Below, piece by piece: positions 1-8,060 of a stretch of 64,000 nt of DNA. The notes below the pieces were generated by a model. It searched no databases. It worked only from the letters and a program-made list of their open reading frames with translations, and was not told the DNA's origin. This DNA comes from Streptomyces albidoflavus (GTDB lineage Bacteria; Actinomycetota; Actinomycetes; Streptomycetales; Streptomycetaceae), in the NCBI RefSeq assembly GCF_000719955.1, contig NZ_JOII01000027.1, forward strand, positions 1 to 64,000, written 5' to 3'. The position numbers were made by a program, and so were the translations under genes. The stretch's first letter is position 1; every line of letters begins with the position of its first letter.

Positions 1-1299
1 CCCCTTCACATACGAGGGAACCGCGATCTCCAGAGAGGTCGGGCCGTACCACGAACCCATGTCCTCCAGCTTGTCGCCGTACTTCTTCCAGTACGACTCG
101 TGCGTGGTCGGGAGCCAGGAATCGGTCTCGAAGTCGATCTCACCGTTGGCCATACCCGTGTACAAGGCACCCGCCTCGTACTGCTGGGCGTTGACCTTGA
201 ATCCGCGCTGCTCCAGCATCTCCTTCCACAGGTAGGTGGAGGCGATGCCTTCGTCCCAGGGGATGTAGCCGATGTTGATCTCGCGGCCCTGGCCCACGTT
301 GCCGGAGTCGGCCTGGGCCTCGTTGTCCGAGGAGCCGAGGGCACCCATGCCGCCCGCGATCAGGGCGAGGACGACGACGCCGACCATGGCGACGGCGGTC
401 TGCGGCCGGTAGCTCCAGATCTTCTTGCCGCCGGCGGCGGCGGTGCGGGCCTTGGCGATGGCACGGCGGCCGACCGGCGAGACCTGCTGGCCCAGGCCGC
501 TGGTGAGGCGGTCCAGGTAGATCGCGAGGATCACGATGGAGACACCGGCTTCGAAACCGAGGCCGATGTTCAGCTGGCTGATGCCCTCGTAGACCGAGCT
601 GCCGAGGCCGGCGGCGCCGACCATGCCCGCGATGACGACCATCGACAGGCCCAGCATGATGACCTGGTTGACACCGGCCATGATCGTGGAGAGCGCCAGC
701 GGCAGCTGCACCCGCAACAGGGTGTTGCGGGGCGTCGTACCGAAGGCTTCGGCCGCCTCCACCAGCTCCTTGTCGACCTGGCGGATGCCCAGCTCGGTCA
801 TCCGGACGCCCGGGGGCATCGCGAAGATGATGGTGGCGACGATGCCGGGGGCGGCGCCGAGGCCGAAGAAGATGACGGCCGGCAGCAGGTAGACCATGCC
901 GGGCATGGTCTGCATGAAGTCCAGGACAGGTCGCAGCACGGCGCTCACCGTGCGGGAGCGGGCCGCCCATATACCGAGCGGCACGGACAGCACGATCGCG
1001 ACCAGGGTGGCGACCAGCACCAGCGACAGCGTGGCCATCGCGTCGTCCCACAGCTCCATCGAGATGATGAGGCCGAATCCGACGAAGCTCAGGACGCCGG
1101 CCAGCAGGCCGCGCAGCCACCAGGCGATGACGGCGAAGATACCGGCGAGCAGCAGCGGCTCGGGGGCGGTGAGAACCGCGTTGATGCCGGTGTCCAGGCC
1201 CTTGACGACGGCGCTGATCGCGTCGAAGAGCCAGGCGAGGTTGTTCTGGAGCCAGTCGACACCGGAGTCGACCCACTCACCGAAGGGCAGCCTAGGCAT
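1..1299 (-). CDS. Glycine betaine/proline-type ABC transporter, permease fused to substrate-binding domain (C-terminus beyond window)
   Basis: The N-terminal half is a ProW/OpuAB-like permease with several hydrophobic segments. It includes the conserved region around LPLALSTIMAGVNQ, the coupling-loop area that contacts the ATPase. After about residue 300 a further membrane segment (TAVAMVGVVVLALIAGG) leads into an extracellular OpuAC/ProX-like binding domain, of which about 100 residues are present (NIGYIPWDEGIASTYLWKE). The frame is still open at base 1, so the end is missing. The ATG overlaps the 3' end of the ATPase gene by 8 bases (ATGCCTAG), so the two are translationally coupled. Predicted role: uptake of compatible solutes under osmotic stress. 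The exact substrate cannot be read from sequence. Confidence 0.9.
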   Translation of the reverse strand, partial: MPRLPFGEWVDSGVDWLQNNLAWLFDAISAVVKGLDTGINAVLTAPEPLLLAGIFAVIAWWLRGLLAGVLSFVGFGLIISMELWDDAMATLSLVLVATLVAIVLSVPLGIWAARSRTVSAVLRPVLDFMQTMPGMVYLLPAVIFFGLGAAPGIVATIIFAMPPGVRMTELGIRQVDKELVEAAEAFGTTPRNTLLRVQLPLALSTIMAGVNQVIMLGLSMVVIAGMVGAAGLGSSVYEGISQLNIGLGFEAGVSIVILAIYLDRLTSGLGQQVSPVGRRAIAKARTAAAGGKKIWSYRPQTAVAMVGVVVLALIAGGMGALGSSDNEAQADSGNVGQGREINIGYIPWDEGIASTYLWKEMLEQRGFKVNAQQYEAGALYTGMANGEIDFETDSWLPTTHESYWKKYGDKLEDMGSWYGPTSLEIAVPSYVKG

Positions 1300-2440
1300 G
1301 GGCGCTCACCTTGCCCTCGTCCTCGTCGGCGGCGTCACGCGGCGCCGAGGGGGACATCGGCTCGCCGAGCACGGCGAGGAGCCGCTCGCGCGGCACGACA
1401 CCGACCAGCTTTCCGGCGGCATCGGTCACGGCGACCGGCTCGGTGCTGGTGGCGCAGGGGGTGAACAGCTCGATGATCGGCGTGTCCTCGCCGACCACGG
1501 CGGGGGCGGCGTCGAGGATCTCGCGCTCGGTGCGGGCGGCCTTGCCGAGGCTCTTCCCGCCGGACTCCTTGGCTGCGGGGGCGGCCGTCACGGTGTCCGC
1601 GTCCGCCATGATCGCCCCGGCGGTCAGCACGCGGGAGCGGTCGACGTCCTGGGTGAAGGAGGCGACGTAGTCGTTGGCCGGGGTGACGAGGATGTCCTCG
1701 GAGGTCCCGATCTGCACGATGCGGCCGTCGCGCATGACGGCGATGCGGTCGCCGAGGCGCATCGCCTCGTTGAGGTCGTGGGTGATGAAGACGATGGTCT
1801 TCTTCAGCCGCTTCTGCAGCTCCAGGAGCTGGTCCTGCATGTCGCGGCGGATCAGCGGGTCGAGGGCGCTGAACGACTCGTCCATCAGCAGCAGGTCGGC
1901 GTCGGTGGCCAGCGCGCGAGCCAGGCCCACACGCTGCTGCATGCCGCCGGAGAGCTCGTCGGGCCAGGACTTCTCCCAGCCGGCGAGCCCGGCCAGCTCC
2001 AGCGCCTCCAGGGCGCGGCGCTCACGCTCGGCGCGCGGCACACCCTGGACCTCCAGGCCGTATCCGGCGTTCTCCAGCACGCTGCGGTGCGGGAAGAGCG
2101 CGAAGTGCTGGAAGACCATGCTGATCTTCTGCGAGCGGACGGCGCGCAGGTCCGCGGGGGCCAGTTCGGTCAGGTCCTGGCCATCGAAGCGGACGTGCCC
2201 GGCGGTGGGCTCGAGGAGCCCGTTCAGCATGCGCAGCAGCGTCGACTTGCCGGAGCCGGAGAGCCCCATGACGACGAAGATCTGGCCCGGCTCGACGGAG
2301 AAGGAGGCGTCGATCACCGCGGCCGTGGTGCCTTCGGCACGCAGCTCGTCGCGGTCGACTCCCTTCTCCAGTCGTTGCACTGCTTCATCGGGTCGTCTTC
2401 CGAACACTTTGTACAAGTGCTCGGCTTGCAGCCTGGACAC
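1292..2440 (-). CDS. Glycine betaine/proline-type ABC transporter ATP-binding protein (ProV/OpuAA family)
   Basis: This is the cytoplasmic ATPase partner of the downstream permease. It has Walker A (GLSGSGKST), Q-loop (VFQHFALFPH), ABC signature (LSGGMQQR), Walker B/D-loop (LLLMDESFSALDP) and the switch His (FITHD). A C-terminal CBS-like region follows, as in osmosensing ProV/OpuAA proteins. The GTG at 2440 is preceded by GAGAGG at 5 nt spacing. The frame is open about 50 codons further upstream, but that stretch is low-complexity Arg/Ala/Pro and overlaps hairpins, so I treat it as leader. Expected product is 382 residues, a normal length for the family. Confidence 0.92.
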   Translation of the reverse strand: MSRLQAEHLYKVFGRRPDEAVQRLEKGVDRDELRAEGTTAAVIDASFSVEPGQIFVVMGLSGSGKSTLLRMLNGLLEPTAGHVRFDGQDLTELAPADLRAVRSQKISMVFQHFALFPHRSVLENAGYGLEVQGVPRAERERRALEALELAGLAGWEKSWPDELSGGMQQRVGLARALATDADLLLMDESFSALDPLIRRDMQDQLLELQKRLKKTIVFITHDLNEAMRLGDRIAVMRDGRIVQIGTSEDILVTPANDYVASFTQDVDRSRVLTAGAIMADADTVTAAPAAKESGGKSLGKAARTEREILDAAPAVVGEDTPIIELFTPCATSTEPVAVTDAAGKLVGVVPRERLLAVLGEPMSPSAPRDAADEDEGKVSAHA

Positions 2441-2467
2441 ATACACCTCTCGATTTGTCACGACGAC

Positions 2468-2518
2468 GGCCCGCCTCCCCCGCCGGCGGGCCGCGGAGCA
2501 GCACGGTTCCGCCCGTGC
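2468..2518 (-). promoter_or_regulatory. Structured 5' leader of the ABC transporter operon
   Basis: Two perfect hairpins lie between the start codon and an AT-rich block at about 2580-2600 that may hold the promoter. One is an 8-bp stem (2468-2475 with 2485-2492). The other is a 6-bp stem (2501-2506 with 2513-2518). The leader would be about 150 nt. No known riboswitch class was recognised. Function is inferred only from structure and position. Confidence 0.35.
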
Positions 2519-2778
2519 CCCGGGAAATTGGCGTGTTGGCGCCGCGCCCGGGTCCGCTCCGGCTGCGCGCCTGCCCGGACTTAAAAAATTCAAACAAAGA
2601 CGTGAGCCAGTTCACTTTCCGTGCACGAATCTCGCCCACCGACGCCTTCCGGTTACTCTACGTGACGAATCCGGGCGCGTGAAGCCCTCTCTTTCAGCCA
2701 CTCCCCCGGCGGCCCGACCCGCCCGCCGCCTCCCGCACGTCCACCGCGTCCGGCCCACCGGTGCGCGATGATGCCGGG

Positions 2779-3708
2779 GTGACTCAGCCAACACCGCGCC
2801 TCATGCTCCTGGACACCGCCTCCCTGTACTTCCGGGCCTACTTCGGCGTCCCCGACACGGTCCGGGCCCCCGACGGCACCCCGGTCAACGCCGTCCGAGG
2901 CCTGCTCGACTTCATCGCCCGGCTGGTCCAGGACCACCGCCCGGACACCCTGGTCGCCTGCATGGACGCCGACTGGCGCCCGGCCTGGCGGGTCGAGCTG
3001 ATCCCGACGTACAAGGCCCACCGGGTGGCGGAGGAGACCCCCGAGGGACCGGACGTGGAGGAGACCCCGGACACCCTCTCGCCGCAGGTGCCGGTGATCG
3101 AGGCCGTGCTCGACGCGCTGGGCATCGCCCGCGCCGAGGCGGCCGGCTACGAGGCCGACGACGTCATCGGCACCCTGGCCACCGCCGCCGAGGGCCCGGT
3201 CGACATCGTCACCGGCGACCGCGACCTCTACCAGCTGGTCGACGACGCGCGGGGCGTGCGCGTCCTCTATCCCCTCAAGGGCGTCGGCACCCTCCAGCTC
3301 ACCGACGAGGAACTCCTGAGGGAGAAGTACGGCGTCGACGGCGCGGGCTACGCCGAGCTGGCCCTGCTGCGCGGCGACCCGAGCGACGGCCTCCCCGGCG
3401 TCCCGGGCGTCGGCGAGAAGACGGCCGCCAAGCTGCTCGCCGCCTACGGCGACGTGGCCGGCATCGTCGCCGCCGCCGAGGACCCCCGCTCCAAGGTGAC
3501 CCCCGCCCAGCGCAAGCGGCTCCTGGAGGCCCGCCCGTACCTGGCGGTGGCCCCGAAGGTGGTCCGCGTCGCCACCGACGTCGAGCTGGCCCCGTTCGAC
3601 CCCACTCTGCCGAGCACGCCGCGCGACCCCGAGGCGCTGGCCGCCCTGGCGGAGCGGTGGAACCTGGGAGGCTCGCTGGAGCGGCTGCTGGCGGTGTTGC
3701 GCGCCTGA
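2779..3708 (+). CDS. 5'-3' exonuclease (PIN-like/H3TH, Pol I N-terminal-domain family)
   Basis: This is a 309-residue stand-alone flap/5'-3' exonuclease resembling the N-terminal domain of DNA polymerase I. Acidic metal-binding motifs are visible: DTASLYFRAYFG near the start, YEADDVIGTLA and TGDRDLYQLV in the middle. The helix-3-turn-helix DNA-binding motif GVPGVGEKTAAKLL follows. The frame extends to a GTG at 2761, but homologues begin close to the TQPTPRLMLLD segment, so I start at the GTG at 2779. No clear Shine-Dalgarno is seen. Expected role: removal of RNA primers or 5' flaps in replication and repair. It stands alone, with an iron-regulated gene downstream. Confidence 0.9.
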   Translation: MTQPTPRLMLLDTASLYFRAYFGVPDTVRAPDGTPVNAVRGLLDFIARLVQDHRPDTLVACMDADWRPAWRVELIPTYKAHRVAEETPEGPDVEETPDTLSPQVPVIEAVLDALGIARAEAAGYEADDVIGTLATAAEGPVDIVTGDRDLYQLVDDARGVRVLYPLKGVGTLQLTDEELLREKYGVDGAGYAELALLRGDPSDGLPGVPGVGEKTAAKLLAAYGDVAGIVAAAEDPRSKVTPAQRKRLLEARPYLAVAPKVVRVATDVELAPFDPTLPSTPRDPEALAALAERWNLGGSLERLLAVLRA

Positions 3709-3757
3709 GCGCGCGGGCGCGCGGAAGGCGCCCTCGCCACACCTACCGGTCCGGGTG

Positions 3758-3776
3758 TTAACTTAGGCTCACCTAA
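3758..3776. promoter_or_regulatory. Iron box (DmdR1/IdeR-type operator)
   Basis: The 19-bp element TTAACTTAGGCTCACCTAA closely matches the IdeR/DmdR1 palindrome (TTAGGTTAGSCTAACCTAA type). It ends 26 nt before the ATG of the siderophore-interacting protein gene, where it would cover the core promoter. Binding of Fe(II)-loaded regulator would repress the gene when iron is plentiful. Confidence 0.85.
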
Positions 3777-3802
3777 CCACACCCGATCAGGGAGGCCCCT
3801 CC

Positions 3803-4660
3803 ATGGCGGACCGTCCGGCACGCAAGGCTCCGCAGACCCATCTCGCGCGGGTGGTGCGGACGGAACGGCTCACCCCCCACATGCAGCGGATCGTCCTCGG
3901 CGGCGAGGGCCTGGCCCACTTCTCGGCCGACGAGTTCACCGACCACTACGTGAAGGTGCTCTTCCCGCCGAAGGGCGTCACCTACCCGGAGCCCTTCGAC
4001 ATCGCGGCGATCCGCGCCGAGCTGCCGCGCGACCAGTGGCCGGTGACGCGTACGTACACGGTCCGCCGCTGGGACGCCGAGGCGCGGGAGATCACGGTGG
4101 ACTTCGTCGTCCACGGCGACAGCGGGCTGGCAGGCCCCTGGGCCTCCGCCGCCGTCCCCGGCGACGAGATCCGCCTGCTCGGCCCGGGCGGCGCCTACGC
4201 CCCCGGCGACCAGGCCGACTGGCACCTGCTGGCCGGGGACGAGAGCGCCCTGCCGGCCATCGCCGCCGCCCTGGAGGCGCTCCCGGCCGACGCCGAGGTC
4301 CGCGCCTACGTCGAGATCTCCGGTCCGGAGGAGGAGCAGGAGATCGACGGGCCGCAGGGCAAGAACGTGGTCTGGCTGCACCGGGGCGACGCGCCGGTCG
4401 GCTCCCTGGTCACCGAGGCCGTCCGCTCGCTGGAGTTCCCCGAGGGCGAGGTGCTGGCCTTCGTCCACGGCGAGGCCGGCTTCGTCAAGGACCTCCGCCG
4501 CCATCTGCGGATGGAGCGCGGCATCGCCCGCGAGCAGCTCTCCATCTCCGGCTACTGGCGCCTGGGTCACGACGAGGACGGCTGGCAGGCCTCCAAGCGC
4601 GACTGGAACGCCCAGGTCGAGGCCGAGCAGGAGCAGGCCGGGGCCGCCACCGCGGCCTGA
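3803..4660 (+). CDS. Siderophore-interacting protein (SIP family NAD(P)H-dependent ferric-siderophore reductase)
   Basis: This is a 285-residue flavoprotein of the ViuB/YqjH family. The N-terminal FAD-binding beta-barrel (about 15-130) includes RTYTVRRWD and the segment FVVHGDSGLAGPWA. The C-terminal NAD(P)H-binding domain carries HLLAGDESALPAIAAAL and ends with SGYWRLGHDEDGW, typical of the family. It is expected to release iron from imported ferric siderophores in the cytoplasm. The start is firm: GGAGG lies 7 nt before the ATG. An iron box immediately upstream supports iron-repressed expression. A strong hairpin follows the stop codon. Confidence 0.93.
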   Translation: MADRPARKAPQTHLARVVRTERLTPHMQRIVLGGEGLAHFSADEFTDHYVKVLFPPKGVTYPEPFDIAAIRAELPRDQWPVTRTYTVRRWDAEAREITVDFVVHGDSGLAGPWASAAVPGDEIRLLGPGGAYAPGDQADWHLLAGDESALPAIAAALEALPADAEVRAYVEISGPEEEQEIDGPQGKNVVWLHRGDAPVGSLVTEAVRSLEFPEGEVLAFVHGEAGFVKDLRRHLRMERGIAREQLSISGYWRLGHDEDGWQASKRDWNAQVEAEQEQAGAATAA

Positions 4661-4667
4661 CCCCGAC

Positions 4668-4704
4668 TCCCGGGGTACGGGCACCAGAGCCGTCCGTACC
4701 CCGG
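4668..4704 (+). terminator. Hairpin terminator after the siderophore-interacting protein gene
   Basis: A perfect 12-bp stem (4668-4679 with 4693-4704) begins 8 nt after the stop codon. There is no U-run, as is common for Streptomyces terminators. Confidence 0.7.
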
Positions 4705-4762
4705 GCCCGCCCTCCCCGCCTGCCTCCGGAGTCGGCCGGAGACAGGTGAGGGACGGGCCCGC

Positions 4763-4805
4763 GCGCCCCGGGCCGGGGCATGCCAGAGCCCCCGGCCCGG
4801 GGCGC
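4763..4805. terminator. Second strong hairpin upstream of sigK
   Basis: A G/C-only stem of about 17 bp (4763-4779 with 4788-4805, one bulge) lies 45 bases before the SigK-type promoter motif. It may act as a back-up terminator insulating sigK from read-through. Confidence 0.5.
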
Positions 4806-4849
4806 CGCCACGCCCGGAGGTCACGGAACGGCAAAACCTCCCGGCCGGG

Positions 4850-4877
4850 CCAATCCGTCCGCCGCTCCGCGCCGAAT
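4850..4877 (+). promoter_or_regulatory. SigK-type promoter motif upstream of sigK
   Basis: CCAATC (4850-4855), a 16-base spacer and CCGAAT (4872-4877) resemble the mycobacterial SigK consensus (CCATCC-N16/17-CCGAAT, from memory). The same two hexamers with the same spacer occur before the oxidoreductase gene at 6462. The predicted transcript start is near 4884, giving a leader of about 40 nt. This suggests sigK autoregulation. Confidence 0.7.
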
Positions 4878-4925
4878 CCCCCGAGCAGTGGTCATACTGC
4901 GCCCGGACCCGGCGAAGGAGTACGT

Positions 4926-5510
4926 GTGAAGGAACCCGTCCGCATCGGCCCGCCCCCGTCGGCGGTGCCCGACCTGGAGGCGTTGATGGGCCAGGTCGCC
5001 GTCGGCGACCGGGATGCCTTCACCACCGTGTACGACACCGTGGCCGGACCCGTCCTCGGTCTGGTCCGCCGCGTGCTCCGCGACCCGGCGCAGTCCGAGG
5101 AGGTGGCCCAGGAGGTGCTGGTCGAGGTCTGGCGCACCGCCGCGCGCTACCGGCCCGCCAAGGGGACCGTCATGACCTGGGTGATGACGCTGGCGCACCG
5201 GCGCGCCGTCGATCGGGTCCGTTCCGCCCAGGCCGCCGCCGACCGCGAGGAGCGGGCCGCCCTGCTCGACCGCACCCCCGCCTTCGACGAGGTCGCCGAG
5301 CAGGTCGAGACCCGGCTGGAGCGCGAGCAGGTCCGCCGCTGCCTGCGCACCCTCACCGAGCTGCAGCGCGAGTCGGTCAGCCTCGCCTACTACCGCGGCC
5401 TCGCCTACCGCGAGGTCGCCGAACTGCTCAGCGTGCCGCTCGGCACGGTGAAGACCCGCCTGCGCGACGGCCTCATCCGGCTGCGCGACTGCCTGGGGGT
5501 GAGCGCATGA
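4926..5510 (+). CDS. sigK: ECF RNA polymerase sigma factor SigK
   Basis: This 194-residue extracytoplasmic-function sigma factor has only regions 2 and 4. Region 2 (about 20-90) holds DAFTTVYDTVAGPVLGLV and the -10-recognition segment with TVMTWVMTLAHRRAVDRVR. Region 4 (about 135-190) holds the HTH YREVAELLSVPLGTVKTRLRDG. The GTG at 4926 has AAGGAG 5 nt upstream; the open frame before it is leader. The stop overlaps the anti-sigma gene by ATGA, the standard sigK-rskA arrangement. In mycobacteria SigK drives FAS1 proteins and its own operon. Here a FAS1 lipoprotein and an oxidoreductase follow, and two matching promoter motifs flank the pair. Confidence 0.92.
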   Translation: MKEPVRIGPPPSAVPDLEALMGQVAVGDRDAFTTVYDTVAGPVLGLVRRVLRDPAQSEEVAQEVLVEVWRTAARYRPAKGTVMTWVMTLAHRRAVDRVRSAQAAADREERAALLDRTPAFDEVAEQVETRLEREQVRRCLRTLTELQRESVSLAYYRGLAYREVAELLSVPLGTVKTRLRDGLIRLRDCLGVSA

Positions 5511-6262
5511 CCACCGCCGAACTCCACACGCTGACCGGCGCCTACGCGCTGCACGCCCTCTCCGAGGAGGAACGCGACGCCTTCGACCGCCACCTCGCGG
5601 ACTGCCCGGCGTGCACCACCGAGGTCGCCGAACTCACGGCCACCGCGGCCCGCCTCGGTCTGGCCGAGGCCGCGGTGCCGCCGCCCGCGATGAAGGACCA
5701 GGTCCTGCGCCGCATCGGCGAGGTACGGCAGGAGCCGCCCCGCACCGCGGCCGCCACCACCACGCCCCGCGCCGGGCGGGCCCGCCGCTTCACCGGCTTC
5801 GCGCTCGCCGCCTGCCTCGCGGCCGTCGCCGGGCTCGGCGGGGTAGCCGTCTGGCAGCACCAGGAGGCCGAGCAGGCGCGGCAGCGGGCCGAGGCGGCGG
5901 AGCGCCAGGCGGCCTCGGTGGCCCGGGTGCTGGCCGCGCCCGACGCCCGCTCGGAGTCTGCCCGGCTGGGCGAGGGGACGCGCGCCACGGTCGTCGTCTC
6001 GGCCTCGCTGGACGAGGCGGTGCTCCTCGCGGCGGACATGCCCGCGCCTCCGGAGGGGAAGGTGTACCAGCTCTGGTTCGACGACGGCGGCACCATGCGC
6101 TCCGCCGGCCTGATGCCGCCCTCGCGCGGCGACGGTGTGGAGGCCGTCCGCCTGGAGGGCGGGGTCGGCGAGGCGTCCGGGGTCGGCATCACCGTCGAAC
6201 CGCCGGGCGGCTCCGAGCAGCCGACCTCCGACCCGGTCGGGCTGCTGAACCTGCCGGCCTGA
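5507..6262 (+). CDS. rskA: Anti-sigma-K factor RskA
   Basis: This is a 251-residue single-pass membrane anti-sigma factor. The N-terminal cytoplasmic anti-sigma domain carries a zinc-finger-like motif HLADCPAC (residues about 27-34) after LTGAYALHALSEEE. A membrane helix lies near residues 90-110 (GFALAACLAAVAGLGGVAVW). The extracytoplasmic RskA domain includes GKVYQLWFDDGG. It should hold SigK inactive at the membrane until regulated proteolysis; an M50 site-2 protease is encoded elsewhere in this window at 38205-39449. Translation is coupled to sigK through the 4-base overlap. Confidence 0.92.
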   Translation: MTTAELHTLTGAYALHALSEEERDAFDRHLADCPACTTEVAELTATAARLGLAEAAVPPPAMKDQVLRRIGEVRQEPPRTAAATTTPRAGRARRFTGFALAACLAAVAGLGGVAVWQHQEAEQARQRAEAAERQAASVARVLAAPDARSESARLGEGTRATVVVSASLDEAVLLAADMPAPPEGKVYQLWFDDGGTMRSAGLMPPSRGDGVEAVRLEGGVGEASGVGITVEPPGGSEQPTSDPVGLLNLPA

Positions 6263-6289
6263 CCCGCCGGCAGCCCCCGCCGCCGCCCT

Positions 6290-6314
6290 CGTCCACCCGC
6301 TGTCCCGGTGGACG
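6290..6314 (+). terminator. Hairpin after rskA
   Basis: An 8-bp stem (CGTCCACC at 6290-6297 with GGTGGACG at 6307-6314) starts 28 nt after the rskA stop codon and precedes the next promoter motif. Confidence 0.5.
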
Positions 6315-6426
6315 GGGGCGGCTCTCCTTTGTCAGCCCGTCAACTCCCGCGCACACCGGACCGCCTGACAAAAGACCAGCTCAGAACTATCCCTGGAAAG
6401 AAGTCCTCACTCCATCGAGTGACAGA

Positions 6427-6454
6427 CCAATCCCTCACCCCGGTGGCGCCGAAT
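6427..6454 (+). promoter_or_regulatory. SigK-type promoter motif upstream of the molybdopterin oxidoreductase
   Basis: CCAATC (6427-6432), 16 bases and CCGAAT (6449-6454) repeat the sigK upstream motif. Flanking bases are shared too (CCAATCC and GCGCCGAAT in both). The GTG start at 6462 lies only 8 nt beyond the -10 element, so the transcript is probably leaderless. Confidence 0.7.
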
Positions 6455-6461
6455 AGCTGGT

Positions 6462-8060
6462 GTGACCGAAGAGACGAGCACCGCACCCCGCAGGCGCACC
6501 CGGACGGCCCGGGCCGCGCTCGCCGCCCTGTCCGGAGTGATCGCCGCCTTCGCGGCGCTCGCCGCGGGTGAGCTGCTCTCGGCGGCGGTACGTCCCGAGT
6601 CGAGCCCCGTCACCGCCGTGGGCGGCGCCGTCATCGACAGGACCCCCGTGGAGGTCAAGGACTGGGCGATCCGCACCTTCGGCGAGGACGACAAGGTGGT
6701 CCTGCTGGGCGGCATCCTCGTCCTGCTCACCCTCTTCGCCGCCGCCGTGGGGCTGGTGGCCCGCCGCAACCGCCGGGCGGGCGTCGCCGGAGTCCTGGTG
6801 TTCGGCGTGATCGGTGTCGCCGCCGCCCTCAGCCGCCCCGGCTCCGGCCCGCTGGACGCCCTGCCCTCGGCGGCCGGGGCGCTGGCCGGTGCCGGTGTGC
6901 TCTGGCTGCTCATCGGCCGCCTGACGGGCGCCGGCCGGGGTACGGAGGAGGTGTCCCGCGAGCGGGCCGCCCTCGACCGGCGCGGCTTCGTCCTCGCGGC
7001 CGGCGCCTCGGTCGCCGTCTCCGCCGGGGCCGGGTTCGCCGGGCGCCGGCTGGGTGCCTCGGGCGCCGCCGACGCCGAGGCGTCCCGGGCCGCGGTGCGG
7101 CTGCCGAGGCCGTCCTCGCCCGCGCGGCCGATCCCGGCCCAGGCCCGGCCCCGTGTCGAGGGCCTGAGCCCCTTCACCACCCCCAACCGCGACTTCTACC
7201 GCGTCGACACCGCCCTGGTCGTCCCCCGGGTCGACGCCGGGAGCTGGCGGCTGAAGGTGCACGGCGAGGGCGTCCGGCGCCCCCTGGAGCTGGACTTCGA
7301 CCAGTTGCTGCGCCGCGACATGATCGAGCGGGACATCACCCTGACCTGCGTCTCCAACGAGGTCGGCGGCCCGTACGTGAGCAGCGCCCGCTGGCTCGGC
7401 GTGCCGCTGGCGCCACTGCTGGAGGAGGCCGGGGTCCGTCCGCCGTCCCGGGGCGGCCCCGCCGACCAGCTGGTCTCCCGCTCGGTCGACGGCATGTCCC
7501 TCGGCACCCCGGTCGACACCGTCATGGACGGCCGGGACGCGATCCTCGCGGTCGGCATGAACGGCGAACCGCTGCCCTTCCGGCACGGCTTCCCGGTCCG
7601 CATGGTGGTGCCCGGCCTGTACGGCTACGTCTCCGCCTGCAAGTGGCTCCAGGAGCTGGAGCTGACCACCTTCGACGCCTTCGACCCGTACTGGGTCCGG
7701 CGCGACTGGGCCCGCGAGGCGCCCATCAAGACGCAGTCGCGGATCGACACCCCGCGCCCCTTCGCCCGGCTCCGCGCCGGAACCGTGCGCGTCGCCGGGG
7801 TGGCCTGGGCGCAGCACCGGGGCATCCGCCGGGTCGAGATACGCGTCGACGACGGCCCGTGGCAGGACGCCCGGCTCGCCGCCGAGGCGAACCTCGACAC
7901 CTGGCGCCAGTGGGTCTGGGACTGGCCCGCCACCGAGGGCAGCCACACCCTTCACGTGCGGGCCACCGACGCCACCGGCGCCGTACAGACCTCCCGCCGT
8001 CAGGGCACCGTGCCCGACGGCGCGACCGGCCTCCATTCGGTGGTGGTCAGCGTGGACTGA
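6462..8060 (+). CDS. Membrane-anchored molybdopterin-dependent oxidoreductase (sulfite oxidase family)
   Basis: This is a 532-residue protein. The first about 160 residues contain four hydrophobic segments. A second hydrophobic stretch follows an RRGF motif (ALDRRGFVLAAGASVAVSAG), which could be a Tat-type signal-anchor. The catalytic sulfite-oxidase-fold Mo domain spans about 230-420, with the presumed Mo-ligand Cys296 in TLTCVSNEVGG. A C-terminal Mo-co dimerisation domain with Ig-like fold follows (VAGVAWAQHRGIRRVEIRVDDGPW). It probably reduces or oxidises a small sulfur or protein substrate outside the membrane. It sits between rskA and a FAS1 lipoprotein and has a SigK-type promoter. No Shine-Dalgarno precedes the GTG, which fits a leaderless mRNA. 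Confidence 0.9.
   Translation: MTEETSTAPRRRTRTARAALAALSGVIAAFAALAAGELLSAAVRPESSPVTAVGGAVIDRTPVEVKDWAIRTFGEDDKVVLLGGILVLLTLFAAAVGLVARRNRRAGVAGVLVFGVIGVAAALSRPGSGPLDALPSAAGALAGAGVLWLLIGRLTGAGRGTEEVSRERAALDRRGFVLAAGASVAVSAGAGFAGRRLGASGAADAEASRAAVRLPRPSSPARPIPAQARPRVEGLSPFTTPNRDFYRVDTALVVPRVDAGSWRLKVHGEGVRRPLELDFDQLLRRDMIERDITLTCVSNEVGGPYVSSARWLGVPLAPLLEEAGVRPPSRGGPADQLVSRSVDGMSLGTPVDTVMDGRDAILAVGMNGEPLPFRHGFPVRMVVPGLYGYVSACKWLQELELTTFDAFDPYWVRRDWAREAPIKTQSRIDTPRPFARLRAGTVRVAGVAWAQHRGIRRVEIRVDDGPWQDARLAAEANLDTWRQWVWDWPATEGSHTLHVRATDATGAVQTSRRQGTVPDGATGLHSVVVSVD

Noticed and set aside
1300..2584. Long plus-strand open frames opposite the ABC transporter genes, and many similar frames across the window
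   Set aside because: They are antisense shadows caused by the very high GC at third codon positions; their translations are Arg/Ala/Gly-rich or mirror known genes and lack family motifs.
2441..2593. N-terminal extension of the ABC ATPase
   Set aside because: The extension is low-complexity, overlaps leader hairpins, and a good ribosome binding site supports the GTG at 2440.
2440..2600. c-di-AMP (ydaO) riboswitch before the osmoprotectant transporter
   Set aside because: A CCAATTTCCCGGGG segment gives a partial resemblance, but the flanking conserved elements and their order do not match.
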